NCBI GenBank assembly: GCA_963422465.1
Contig: OY730171.1
Coordinates: 3,988,202-4,052,201, forward strand
Length of the DNA: 64,000 nucleotides
Direction: 5' to 3'
Origin: Lichina pygmaea
Taxonomy: Eukaryota > Ascomycota > Lichinomycetes > Lichinales > Lichinaceae
Both the position numbers and the translations under genes were made by a program. The notes under the pieces were generated by a model, which saw nothing but the letters and a program-made list of their open reading frames with translations, made no database searches and was not told the DNA's origin. Every line of letters starts with the position of its first letter. Within the stretch, counting starts at the first letter, position 1. Shown here in pieces: positions 30,985 through 42,668 of the stretch.

Positions 30985-32547
30985 TCAGACGGAGCCTTGA
31001 CCGGCCAAGAGCCCTCTGAGTTGATTCTCGGCCGTATGAACGGTGGCGGAATCAGCAGCACCGCCGCCGTAAACACCACCCTCGAAATCACGACGATCGT
31101 CTTCGGCGGCCCACGGAAACAACGAGACAAAGTTCTCGAACATCGACTGCGACCGGGCGTGAGAATGGTTGACCCGAGACGACGGCCGGATGTGACGGTC
31201 GATCGACGGACGCGAGGCTCGTCGACCTTCGGTCAAGACTTCCGGAGCGGGCGACGACGTCAGCGTGGATGGGCGCGCGGCGGAGCTGACACTCGACATC
31301 GAAGGCGCATGTGATCGTCGTCGCGCGGCCGGGCCGTCGACGAGGGACATGGGCGAGGGTGCCTCGCGGGGTGACGATCCGACGTGGCTGACGGTGTGGA
31401 AGTCGGGTTCGCTGAGGCCGACGCCGCCGCAGTCCGCTCCTCGACGAGTCAAGGGATGCTGGCTGTGGTGATGAGGGCAGGACGCTCGACCGGCAGCGTT
31501 CGGCCGGGCCAAGTTTGTCGACGGTGACGACATCGCGGCCGCATCGAGCGAGCGGTAGGTGATGGGCACGGCATTGGCGACGGCATGCATCGGGCCCCGC
31601 GGTGGTGGGGTTCCCAATCGCCCTTCTTGAGGCGGCTGGGAGGAAGGGTGAGCGTCGTCGCTGTCGCTGTCGCCGATATGGGCCTGGGGTGGCAGATGTG
31701 CGTCGTAGTGGTTCGACGGACTGTATGCGTAATTGGCGCAGATGCCGGCGATGGCGTCCAGAGCGCCGACGACGTCCGACTCGACGTTCTTCATGACGTC
31801 GTCGAAGCCGAAGGCCTCGACGGGCGGCATCTCAGGTCGCGCCATGTCTGCCTCCTCCTCGATTGGGGGATGGTTGTGATGACGCTGGTGGTGACGATGC
31901 CGGTGCTCGAGCGGAGGCGTCCCCGAGTATGTGCGTACGACGACGGGCGTGTCGGTGGTGTCGCTCCGGGCGCCGGTCGACTTCGTCTGCCGATGCCGCG
32001 ACCTCGAGGAAGCCGCGTTCAACTGGCGAAGAGCGGCAGCTCGGTGCGCAGCCGCGATCTCATGTCTCGGGTTCGGACCGCGTGGCGGTGGCAGCGATAG
32101 TGGGTGACCGGCCTCGGCCGAGGTGCGAGCGTCCCAGACGCCGGTCGCAGCGGCGACGCAAGGGGAAGCGGCAGCCGCAATCGGGCGTGAGAGCGACGAC
32201 GACGACGACGACGATGACGATGCCGAGAGGTGTAGCGGTAACGAATGCCGGCGGTCCTCGAGGCTGGTGTTGCCGGCGACAACGTTGGCGGAGGGCTCGG
32301 GTGTCGCAGCCGACGGCGGCGGCGCTTCTCTTAAAAAGTGACGGGTATCCACATGGCCTCGGGCTCTGCCGTCACCGCGCGCGTGTCGTCGCTGATGCCG
32401 ATGCTGATGCTGATGATGCAGAGGTTGCGCCTGTGAGCGCTGCTGGCGGGGTCCCTGCTGCCGCTGCTCCAGCTGCTGGTCCTGCAACGCATCGACCAAA
32501 ATCGTCGACGCTGCAGGCGCCGGGATGGATGCAGCTTGGCGGTGCAT
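30985..32547 (-). CDS. Low-complexity hypothetical protein with a short conserved core (520 aa)
   Basis: A single open frame of 521 codons. The first 240 residues are rich in Gln, His, Arg, Ser and Ala, including runs of Ser and His-rich HRHRHHQRHHNH. The middle holds the only part that looks constrained: MPPVEAFGFDDVMKNVESDV, then VGALDAIAGICANYAYSPSN, then HLPPQAHIGDSDSDDAHP (about residues 240-300). The rest is Ser/Pro/Arg-rich and ends SMFENFVSLFPWAAEDDRRD and RGLLAGQGSV. I recall proteins with a similar core annotated as hypothetical in filamentous ascomycetes. No domain or localisation signal is recognisable. The long antisense frames over it arise from the biased composition. Confidence 0.65.
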   Translation of the reverse strand: MHRQAASIPAPAASTILVDALQDQQLEQRQQGPRQQRSQAQPLHHQHQHRHQRRHARGDGRARGHVDTRHFLREAPPPSAATPEPSANVVAGNTSLEDRRHSLPLHLSASSSSSSSSSLSRPIAAAASPCVAAATGVWDARTSAEAGHPLSLPPPRGPNPRHEIAAAHRAAALRQLNAASSRSRHRQTKSTGARSDTTDTPVVVRTYSGTPPLEHRHRHHQRHHNHPPIEEEADMARPEMPPVEAFGFDDVMKNVESDVVGALDAIAGICANYAYSPSNHYDAHLPPQAHIGDSDSDDAHPSSQPPQEGRLGTPPPRGPMHAVANAVPITYRSLDAAAMSSPSTNLARPNAAGRASCPHHHSQHPLTRRGADCGGVGLSEPDFHTVSHVGSSPREAPSPMSLVDGPAARRRSHAPSMSSVSSAARPSTLTSSPAPEVLTEGRRASRPSIDRHIRPSSRVNHSHARSQSMFENFVSLFPWAAEDDRRDFEGGVYGGGAADSATVHTAENQLRGLLAGQGSV

Positions 32548-35500
32548 CCTCTTCTTTCTTTCCTTTCTTTCTTTGCCACGGACCTTTCCTTTGGTTTCTC
32601 CTCGACCGGCGCCGGACCCTGTTAGCCAGCGAAGCCAGCGAAGCCAGCGAAGCCAGCGAAGCCAGCGAAGCCAGCCAGCCTGTCGAGCTGCACGGTACGT
32701 AACGTACAGGACCGAACTAGACTACGCTACATACGTACGCCACGCGACGCTTTCTGCTTCGATGTGCTGTCGGGCCCGAAGATACGTACATACCGGTACG
32801 TACTGCACCGTATCGGGTACGGAACGCCACTCCAAGCGGGGTACGATACGTACCTTGAAAGTTATCACCACTTTCGAGTTGTAGGAGTCTGCCATTGTTG
32901 CGACAAGTCAGACATCTTCAGCTGAGTGGGACAATCAACATGTTGGTGGAAGATACTTCACTCTTTGGTGACGTCAGTCGTTGATGTTGACTGGCGATCT
33001 GGGCGTGTCTCTTGCATGGACGATACTGTACAAGGGCGAAGGGGCTGCACAGGAACCATTCATGACTTCTGAGTATACTTTGAAACAGCAGCCAAATTTG
33101 CTGTGATATTATAAACTATAGCAAAAGTGATAATAAGAACTCCTCAAGACCACTTTCAATGTATTTCTTCTTCGAGCAGACTTCTTCTAAACAACACCAT
33201 CATCGACCTTTTTGGGAGTGCCTAGCTGTTGAACCATCTACCGTACAACTCAAGAAGTTGGCCTTCCGTTCATGTTTTCAGTCGTATTCTGAAAGCTGAT
33301 ATGTATAAAGTGCCTGATGCACTTTGTTGCCAAGGGGCTCTGTGAAAGGGCAGCCTTACCTGCACCGAAGATCCTGATTTGCAGGACTCACCGCACAAGA
33401 CACGGTGAAAAAACGTGACAGCGTCTCTCTTTTGCGAGTGGACGCATACCTTGCCGATATCATGCACGATGATACCGTACCGTGCGTACTACACGGAGCA
33501 AGCTGTAGGCTTCGTCCGACCAGTCAATAGGCTATGCCCTTTGAACATTCCATCTGTTCAGAAGGATTTTACATCCCGACAGCTGCCTGCATCAAAGGTT
33601 TCCACGATTGGCCAGTCGGAAGAACCACCAATGTCACCCCGCTGTTTCTTCACAGCAGGGCCAGTATAATTTCAGTATTTTTATTACAGGTTATCGGAAC
33701 TCCGTGACCTTGGTCCAGAGAATGGTCAATAACCTTCCCAGGCCTTTCCACCATTTTGCCTGGTGCTCGGTGGTAAAATAGGTTGGCAGTGGCACTTTCA
33801 CCCTATCGGCGGACAGAGTCTTCTCTTCGGATGAGCTGCAGCGGGGCGTCCACGATCATGGACAGCTTTGTTCTTGGGAGGACGTGTCTCAGCTGCCGAA
33901 CAGCCACGCAAGCAAGATAAGTACAGATGATATTCACTCTGGCTTACGGATGAGGGTGTTTCGCTCCGACAACATCAAGTTGATGTTGAATGCGCTCCTT
34001 GCCATGGTGGACTGGGACCTCCGCCACTATACTCTATTGGGAAGCTGAATTTTCCAATTCGATGGTACCTCATCGAGGTCCGGAGCCACAGAAGAACAAA
34101 AACAGGTGTGTCTCCCCCATGCGTTCATATCACGGTTGGCCACGTCGATACTGGAGATCTTGTGTCGCGCTGGTACTGCGGCGTACCGAGGAGGAGTAGG
34201 TCGGTGTACAATGTACGTACTGCAGCGTCGTTCGTCGACCAGCTATAGCCGACAGTCGGGGCTTATTGCGTCGAGTCGGAGAGATATGCAGGCGGTTGCA
34301 GCAAGCTGAGCTGGCGCCGTTCAAGGTCGTTCTGGACTGTCTTCCCCCTCGCTCTTCTTCTCGGTGCGTGAGCTCACTTGGCAGCGGTCGTGGGGCAAGA
34401 GATACGCTTCGCATTTCTTTCCTTTTGACGTCGCTGAGTTGGCAGTCCCCTCTCTTGATTTGGCGCTTGCCGTTTGCTACGTCGCCTCTTGGTTTTGGCT
34501 TCGGCCCTGGCCCCGGCCGGCTTGCCGTTTGGTATCGAGGTAGAACCAGCAGTTCTGATGGTCGTACGAACGACCCAGCAGTGATCACCTAAACAGGAGA
34601 AGAGGGTGACATGGCCAGGAGGGCGCATTGGCCTAGGGGGCTTCTACATGTCGATGGCTCGTGGTTGGACTACACACGTACCCGCGCCGCACTGGCACCT
34701 GCAGCAACAAGTATCGTACGCCGCCACGACCGTCCGTTGGGCAGAACGACTCCATCACGCCTTCGCGATGGACGCGAGGTCTACGACCGCAATGTTTCAG
34801 TCCGCCGGCGGCGTCCGGACCGTCCGGACCGTCCGCACCAGCCACGCAGGTGTGTTGGGAGAGGGTTGGTGCTGAGACTGGAGGGAGAGCGGTCGATGAT
34901 CACGTGACCTCGATCAGACTTGCGGTGGGGCCGGCGGTCGGCTCCGGCTCTCAAAAGTCATATACGGAAGGTACGATGTTGGTGACACGGCGGACAGGTA
35001 CTGTACTCGCACAAGATGATGCCAGACCATCCCTGCCGTCGTCCGGGTCTCTTACGTATGACTGCAGCTGCCTCGATCGTTGCTTGGTCCACCTCGGTGT
35101 GGCAGGGATCTGATTGACCCATCAAACCGCAGGACGTATGTACGACAAGGGTGGCGGCAGGAGTAGTCTGTACATACGTACGTACGTAACTTACCGCACC
35201 CTCGTACGTACGAAGATACATACGTACAGCACACCTCATGCCGGCACCAATGCAGCTGATTCCCAACTTCACCCGCAGCAGGGTTTGGTCATGTGACTGA
35301 GCCTTGCCTCTTGAGGAGAAACCGGGAGGATACGTACCTTCGATTCGAAGATTCCGACTGTTCATCTGAAGCTTTAGCGGGGGGATTCTAGGCTAGATGT
35401 CACTGAACCGTAGGCTTTACACACCTAAATTGACTTCTTCTCTACCGAAGGTGGGCCCCTACGGTAAGTGTTACCCACCCACACGTGTGACAGCATGCCA

Positions 35501-35909
35501 GAGTGAGTACGGAGTACTGTAGCTTCTCTATGGCATCCATCGTAGAAGATGAGCCCTGTCATTAGATCCCAGAGCAAGTCTGAATCTGCTTTATAGATGC
35601 ATAGAGAGTGACCGTTCTGGATTTTTTACATCTTCGCTGGCCACTGCCTCAGCTCTGCGCATCGCCGTTCTGCACGCCAATCTTGTCACGGGCATCGAAG
35701 CGACGGTATAGCTCTACCTAAGCCTCTAGCCATCTATCCAGCCCACGTCTTTCTTGCTTTCTTCGATTGAGAGCCACTTTTGGCGCTCTTGTAGATCAGA
35801 CCACCAGTAGTAGGTGCACCACTACTACGAAAGCCCTACCAGGAGCCGTTCTATCCTTCGTCGAGCTGTTGCCATCATCGTCGAGGCTGGACCAAGCTCG
35901 GGGAAGAGG
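32548..35909. other. Long gene-poor intergenic region
   Basis: 3.4 kb with no supported gene. It contains a 9-base tandem repeat (listed separately), dense ACGTAC/GTACGT palindromes at 32695-32850 and 35150-35235, an A+T-rich part at 33050-33200, and an 88-codon stop-free plus-strand stretch at 33782-34048 without a recognisable family. Confidence 0.5.
32623..32676. repeat. Tandem AGCCAGCGA array, about six units
   Basis: Nine-base units repeat without interruption about six times. The array lies just upstream of the hypothetical gene start, probably in its 5' region. Confidence 0.9.
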
Positions 35910-37750
35910 ATGGGCTCGCTCCTGTTCCGGCTCGCCGATGCTCTGAGCACGTTTGCCATCTTCACCGGGACGTATGTTTTTCATAGATGGGTGCGTCTCC
36001 GTACCCATCTGCTCGCAGGCATCGATGACGCATGAGACTACATCATGCTGATCGCTGAGTGCAGATCCCCGGCCATGTACGTCGCCGGCTTGAATCCTCC
36101 TGCGTTGGGCGTTTCCGTTGATGAGACGAACCTTAGGTGTTTCCCCCTGCCATATACGCGTTTCTGGTAGTCAATGTCACTTCGTTCCTGGCTCAATGCT
36201 TTCTGGTTGATTCGTCGGCTGCGGGTGGCAGCTCTCGTCGTCCTCGTAGGAAGGTCGAGGGGCCAGAGGCAAAGAGCAATGATGATGATGATGATAACAA
36301 GAGAACTATCCTCAACTACAAGCCGCACCACCGCCGGACGCTGGCGTCCAATATCAGCTGGCTGGGCCTAACGGCAGTCATCGCAAATCTGATACTGACC
36401 GCAAGCGTTGTCGATGTAGTCTATCGAGGACCCTTGCTACATGCTAGCCATGATCTGTCCTTTGCGCGGGCTGGCTTCATATCCGATCGCTCTGCAAAGA
36501 TTCTGGTCCGAGAACCGAACAGCACCACCCTGCCCGTCTTTCTTTCCTACCGTGTCGTTGACGGCTCTGGGGACGACGCTTGGAAGGCCGCCGGATCGGT
36601 GCACAGCCTCTCCGACGACTCGGACTTCACCCAGGCCTTGACCATCAATGAGCTGGAACCGGACACGAGGTACCAGTTCGCTACGTCGACGAACCATTCC
36701 GGGTCGTTCGTGACGGCGCCGGAGCTGGGATCCGCTGGCCGACGCCGCGGGGCCGTCTACAGCTTCCTGACCTCCAGCTGCCTCAAGCCACGCTTTCCGT
36801 ACGATCCGCTGTCCCATCCGCTGGCCGTGTCGGGGTTCCGTGACGTGGCCAGGTGGCTGCCGGCGTTGAAGCCACGCTTCATGCTCTTCCTCGGCGACTT
36901 CATCTACGTCGACGTGCCCAAGCGCTTCGGCACCGACGTCGAGAGCTACAGGCGTCAGTACCGCATGACGTACGCCTCCCCGGACTGGCGGCCCATGTCC
37001 CGAGCGCTTCCTTGGATCCATGTCATCGACGACCACGACATCGCGAACGACTGGGATCGCAACACGACGGGGCTGTACGCCAACGCCATCGACGCCTGGA
37101 ACAGCTATCACGCCTCGGTCAACCCCCCTCCGATCCGTGCCGGTGCCACGCACTACAGCTTCGCCCAGGGACCCGCGACCTTCTTCATGATGGACACACG
37201 CCGATACCGGTCCTCGGAGCAGGTCGGTCCGGCCGACTCTCCCGAGAAGACGATGCTGGGCGAGGATCAGCTCGCCGATCTCCTGGCCTGGCTCCGGCAG
37301 CCGCCGCCGCGCGGGGTGCGGTGGAAGATTGTCGTCTCGTCCGTGCCCTTCACCAAGAACTGGCACTGGAACACCGAGGACACGTGGGGCGGCTACCTCG
37401 CCGAGCGGAAGACCGTGCTCGAAGCCATGTGGGACGCCAGCTCCGGTGACCAGGCCGTCAAGGTCGTCGTGCTCAGCGGCGACCGCCACGAGTTCGGCGC
37501 CACCAAGTTCCCCCCTCCGGCCTCGGCGGCCGCCAGATGGCCGACCGACAGCGCCACCGTGTACGAATTCTCCACGAGTCCGCTCAACCAGTTCTACTTT
37601 CCCAAGCGCACCTACAGCCAGGATGACGACGAGGACGTTCCGATCAAGTACGTTGCAGAGGGTACTTTTCTTCGCCCATTTCTCGCTCTCTTTCTCCAGC
37701 ACAGTCCTTCTCCCTCTCAGGCTCTCCCCTTTCCTTCCCTTCGTCTGGGT

Positions 37751-37799
<49 letters not shown>

Positions 37800-37905
37800 A
37801 AGGATGAATAGGACTCAATACTTCCTCGCCCTGACTAACAGAGCTTTGAGTTAGGTACTTACCGGACGGCAACTCCAAATTCGGAGCGGTCGAGATCAGC
37901 TCGCC

Positions 37906-37936
<31 letters not shown>

Positions 37937-38038
37937 AGCAACATCAGCAAGGGCAACGGCAGCGGCCCAAGCCAGCTGAAATACCGTCTATTTATCGACG
38001 GCGAAGAAGTATGGAGCCACGTCATCATGGCGCCTTGA
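35910..38038 (+). CDS. PhoD-type metallophosphatase, membrane-anchored (595 aa, 12-base microexon)
   Basis: Exons 35910-35990, 36065-36076, 36137-37647 and 37855-38038 total 1788 bases. PhoD enzymes are calcium/iron-dependent phosphodi- and monoesterases. The N-terminus has hydrophobic segments at about 5-25, 33-55 and 90-115, so the protein is probably membrane-bound with the catalytic part outside the cytosol. Metal-site motifs are FLGDFIYVDVP, HVIDDHDIANDWD and VLSGDRHEFGATKFPP, with FMMDTRRYR between. Exon 2 is only ATCCCCGGCCAT, encoding IPGH in the conserved RWIPGHV stretch. The last junction was set at the strong donor gtacgt, which restores VPIKYLPDGNSKFG. The last intron (207 bases) carries a long TG repeat. 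An acidic Asp run precedes the C-terminal KYRLFIDGEEVW. Confidence 0.92.
37752..37798. repeat. (TG)n microsatellite in the last PhoD intron
   Basis: About 23 uninterrupted GT dinucleotides lie inside the 207-base intron, between donor 37648 and acceptor 37854. Confidence 0.95.
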
Positions 38039-38881
38039 GATTCTGTCAACCCTTTTAGATGTGGGAGCCATCGTTGATGGAATATCCACCCGTTCTTCTT
38101 CATCTAGTGCCAAGTACTTGGCCATTCGTCGCTATCCAGAGAAAGGAAGGGGCGGAAAGGCGGGAATCATGTGTCCAGGGTAACTCGACTCATGTCGTGC
38201 TTTGCTATCTCAGGGGGTACTCAAACCTGATTTTTGCCCGCTTACCAGCTCTTGAAAAAGTCACAAGAAGAAGCAAGCATCCTACTCTTGAACTCTTGAA
38301 ACAACTCCAATCATTTCCCGACCATCCTCTTCCAGAACTGATAGTATCAATCTCCTCCCCCCCAATCTCTTCCTCTTCTCCCCGCGCTGAGGTCATCGCT
38401 TACAGTAGAGAAATACTGTTTCCTCTCTCCCTCCTCTTCCCAAGCCAAGGAAGAACAATATCTGTCAATACTCAAGCTTCTACAGACTCAAAAGGGAGAG
38501 ACGAACAAAGCACCAGAGTGATTTACATGAACTAGAAGAGAAAGAAGAGAAAGCAACCCCCCCCCCTCTCAAAAAAAAAGCATACCCAGAAGTCGAGCGA
38601 GAGGGATTAGGCTACTTTTTCCCCTCTTCCTCTTCTTCTTTCTCTTCTTCTTCCCCCCTTCTTTTTCCGCCCTCCTGTTTCCTTGCCGGGAACATCTGTC
38701 ACGACCTTTTTTCTTATGATCGGTCAAGCAGGACAATGGAACCAAGCAATGCGCCGCCGCTCCCACAAAAACAGTCATGTACTCGTAAAGATCATCTTCC
38801 TTCCTTCCTTCCTCTTTCTGATGATGTATGCCCCTCGTCCATGTTCGAGCACGTGATGATGATGATGACGACGACGACGAG

Positions 38882-38915
<34 letters not shown>

Positions 38916-39262
38916 AATGATGGGCCGGGGGTTGTTGTTTGGCTGGTTGGTTGCATCTGCGTGGTTGGAGCTGTACTTACTTCGGACAGAGGGAAACTGT
39001 AACTTGAATTACTTCTGATCGAAGTATGTGTCCGCGAAAGGGATATGGGGCCTCTTCGCTGCTAGTTTTTCTACTAATTACTACCGTACGAGTACGGAAG
39101 TACGTACTCCCGGGCTCGGTTTCGGGGGGGGGGGGGGCTGCGGCCGAAAAAATGCCTTTTGTGTGTGAAAAAGAGAAATTCATGTTCCCCCCCCCCCCCC
39201 CCGCGCGCCCCGCTGAGATGCTGTGTTTGAGGTCTTTGTCGAAGGAGCCAAAATTTTTATTA
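38039..39262. other. Intergenic, PhoD gene to DUF7924-like pseudogene
   Basis: 1.2 kb with pyrimidine-rich and CTT-rich stretches (38620-38670), an ATG/ATC trinucleotide array at about 38857-38922, a run of 14 G at 39124-39137 and a run of 16 C at 39187-39202. No gene is supported. Confidence 0.55.
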
Positions 39263-40971
39263 TTACTCGGCGCTCGATCTAGGTGCCGCCGCCAAGAATG
39301 CCTGTTCGAAAACGTCCTTCATCTCGTCCGTCTGTTGCCGGGACTCCTCCCTTTGCTGCTTCTCCTCTTGCGCTTGCTCCTCCCTCCACTGCTTCATCTC
39401 TCGCTCCAGCTCTTGCCTCTGGCGCTGGACCTTTCGCCTCTGGCGCTTCGTGTCTTGCCACCGCCGCTCGTCCTCTATTTGCGATGATGTCGCACTCTCC
39501 GAGTCACTTCCAGGCCTGGAGTTCGCCTTCTGCAGTTGCGTTACGACGGCGTCGAATTGCCGTCTCTCGTCCTCGAGCTTCTCCTCCCAATGACGATCTA
39601 GCTCCTCGAGCTGGCGTTGCAGCTTTCGGACCTGTTGAGACTCCGTCGAGCCGGGGACTGATGGAGGTGGCATCGCTTGCTGCGCCGGAGCCTCCTCATA
39701 GCCGTCACCCTGCGACAGTGCTTCTCGGGGTCCGTGCTCATTTTGGGCGTCGCAAAGGAGACTCCAGTCCGTCTCGGGGTGGACGGCAGATGCGCCACAG
39801 CATCTTTGATGCGTTTGAAACGACCGGGAGCAAACTTTTCGTAGACATTCGAGACGAAATTATAAGGCATGTACTGTTGCGCACCAAGATGAACAGACAG
39901 GCTGAAGATACTGATCAGGTGGCGATGAAATTGGAGCTGTTCAGGAGATTCAGGGCCAGCAACAGCGAAATGACCTTAGAGGAGAACTCGATCGTTGTCG
40001 TGCGAGACTGTGAAGACAAGGGCTTTGCCATAGAGCTTACGCACGCGAGGATCTGTCGGACCAAAGGCTTCTTGATAAAGCTCGAAGATAGCACGTACCG
40101 CTATGCTGGCATTCTGAACATTCTGTCGATCTGCCTCGTTGAGTCCGTTCTGGCCTGCCTTCGTCTCACAGATCAGGAACGGAAAGCAGAGGTCTTGGGT
40201 GACGCGGAACGATCGCGTAGGTGTGGCGTGGTCTTTGAGGCTTTCCATCTCTTCCCGAGTGAAGGCTGCGTATAGAAGGCCAGCTGTGTAACCAGGCTTG
40301 GCGGTCGGGCCCCCCATCGTGATATATCTGGTCCACGGCGTGCTGACCTCCCTACCGATGCAGGTCAAGTTCAGCTCGCCAAGAACCAAAAGGACCTCAG
40401 CGGGTGGTACGACCCATGGCATCACATCTCTTGCAAGTCGAGAATCATCCGCATCCTTAACAAGGTCGAGGACTCTGGCGAATTGCTCGGCCGTAAAAAT
40501 GGAAGTCTTGACGTCCGTGCGGCCGTTCTCCAGGTAAGATCAGCAAAGTTCTTGCGAGGCTCTCTGCATCAGCCGTGAAGCGCCCATGAAGAAGATTCCA
40601 TGGGCCGCCATCCGCTTCTTCTCCTCGGAGCGGTGAAGAGAAGAGCTTCTCCTTTTGGTTCCCGGTGCTTCCGCCATGCCTAAGCCTTGTACGTGGAAGT
40701 CTTTCGGCCAGTAAAAAGTACAAACCCAGTGAGAAACGGGATCGTTTCTCTTCCATTCCAGTTGCGGTGATGATCGCTGTATGGATCTCCCAGGTTGCTT
40801 GAGACGGTTGCAGGGTCTCTCCAGCGAAACATTTTCGAAAGCAGCCTGCCCTGTCTCACCGTGAGACAATCGCTCGCGGAAACTAGCTGTCGATAGTGAT
40901 GATAGATGTAAATGCTTTCGAGCAATCAGGTTTTCAGCGTCTTGTAATCCCTTCCGCTTTCGCCCCACCAT
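39263..40971 (-). pseudogene. Decayed DUF7924-like fungal gene
   Basis: One minus-strand frame runs from 40971 to 39598 and carries the order of segments seen in fungal DUF7924 proteins: a YWPKDF motif, a GASRLMQRASQELC segment, the ARDVMPWVVPPAEVL block, GPTAKPGYTAGLLY, FPFLICETKAG, ADRQNVQNASIAVRAIFELY and HFAVAGPE, ending with NVYEKFAPGRFKRI. It is interrupted by an in-frame TGA (40540-40542) and a TAA (39976-39978), both inside otherwise colinear homology, where homologues would have an aromatic residue at the second. A charged coiled-coil C-terminal part lies in a different frame at 39673-39263. The most economical reading is a host gene inactivated by point mutations. DUF7924 proteins are lineage-expanded in fungi and of unknown function. 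Confidence 0.7.
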
Positions 40972-42668
40972 TCGGTTCGCCCCAAGCTTGTTAGGTGACC
41001 ACCACCGACTGATGAACTTGGGATTGGGAGGGGGAAAGGGTCGCGCCCTTTCACTGTCAGTCCCGTGGCAAAGCTGTCAACCGTAAGGGTGGGTGTGGCT
41101 TGACATCCGGAGAACTGATTGTTAGCGGAGATGACAGACGACGCTTCGGTTCGCTACTAAGCAAGAGTTGTGTTTGTCTCGAATACCTTGATATCGTCGG
41201 CTGTGACGTTACTAGCTATTCAGGCCGAATGCATCGACTGTGTTTCTTCTTGATCTTGACGCCAAGAGCCTTCAGTATTCAGTTGGCTGGGAGTTGATGA
41301 TCACTTTCTTGTCGGGATCAATTGCAATGTCTATAACTCCACAACACAACGACTAAATAAAGATGTAAGTGGCTTATTTGATTCCTACACTTCTGTACTA
41401 TCATCTCTGAAGTTATAGACCTCTCTAGATTTTTGTGGTGTTCCTGAGAAGTCATAGTAGTTGTCACTTGAGAATGAAGTATCAACAACGTCAATTCCAC
41501 AATCTCTATAACTCCATAACTGGATAGACAAGTAGTCTTTTTTGTGCCCATCCGATTCCCCTACCCTTCTTCTATCACCCCTGAAATTGTAGGCTCCTCC
41601 TGATGATACTGTTGCTGGGTAGCTATTGTAGCCTGACTTGTCTAAGTAGTAGTCCTTCTCAATCCTCTCATGAGAGAGCTCGCTTCTCTCACATGAGTAA
41701 GCTTTTTCTACTCTCAAAATCACTGTACTGGGACATCAGATTCCCCGGCTAACTTTGGTACAGTGATAGTATTTTTACAGTCAGAGATAGAATCCACACC
41801 TTCTGTGATGTGAGCCTCGGCTTCCTTGTAAAATTTGGCCATGTTGTGGTGGAGTTGTAGTGGTTTAAAATTGGTGACTATCAACAGATTTACTAGCGAT
41901 CATTGAACCGTCCAAGTCATTGAACTGTCTGACACCCCACTGAAGGGACAGGAGGGGGGGGGGTAATACCCCCCCATGGCACGGGTATACCGTACAGGAA
42001 AATTCTCTTCTTCTCTCACGTGACCTCGGCTCTGGCAGCGAGCGAGGACTGTGTACTCGCTGCACTGCAGCTTGCTGCATACGAGAGCGGGGCGGATGAT
42101 CTGCTATCCTCTTGGGGAATAATAAACGACCTTCTCAACTCAGCGTGCCCAGCACGCGATTGTCACATCGGGATGGATATCTGCTTGAGATCTCGTGCGA
42201 CAGTACTACGTACATACGTACTCGTACTTGCGTACGAGTACACCAATGATAAGCAGCTTCCCCGTCCCCGGAACGCCCGGCTGGCTACTTACGAGCTGCT
42301 AACCCAATGCTGTACCGTACCGTCCGAAGTCCGAGCTCCGAGATATTCAGGACGGCGAGCGAGCGAATGTCTTCGAGCGGGAGAGCTTGGACGTCTCCCG
42401 CGCAAGTCGACTGGCTGGCCCTCGCCTACGGCAGCCAGCCCGCCAGGCACGCCCCGCTTGCGCGCATGACGCAAGCCGGCGCAAAAATCTGCGCGGCGGA
42501 TGGCGGCGGATGGCGGCGGAGCTTCCGTTCGATCGTAAAGGGCCGCCGTGAGAAGCGCTGCTTCGACTCCAGAAGAGTCGCGCCGGCTCCGAGCAAGACC
42601 TAGCTCTGCTCCGCTCGTGCGGCTGTCTTCGAAGAGACTCGTTGGCCTGGATCGTCATCGTCTGCAGC
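40972..42668. other. Intergenic, pseudogene to metallo-beta-lactamase-fold gene
   Basis: 1.7 kb. The part 41320-41625 holds two decayed copies of a transposon end (listed separately). A G-run at 41951-41961 and a CGGATGG triplication at about 42497-42520 are minor. The rest shows no gene. Confidence 0.5.
41326..41625 (-). mobile_element. Two tandem decayed copies of the pogo-element 3' subterminal region
   Basis: Read on the minus strand, 41460-41326 aligns over its whole length with the subterminal part of the pogo element at about 62205-62330 on the plus strand: shared blocks include TTCAGGAACAC, ACTTCAG, ATTTAGTCG and GTTATAG in the same order. The segment 41620-41505 repeats most of these blocks (CAGGGGTGATAG, GTAGGGGAATC, GAGTTATAGA). 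Neither copy includes the outer 116-base terminal repeat or the transposase gene. Confidence 0.65.

Noticed and set aside
31863-32702. 279-codon plus-strand frame opposite the hypothetical gene
   Set aside because: Low complexity on both strands makes either possible, but the minus strand has the longer frame and a conserved-looking core, so this one was left out.
36437-37702. 421-codon antisense open frame over the PhoD-type gene
   Set aside because: The sense strand has the metal-site motifs and splice structure of PhoD; the antisense frame is rich in Arg, Gly and Val and results from G+C-rich third positions.
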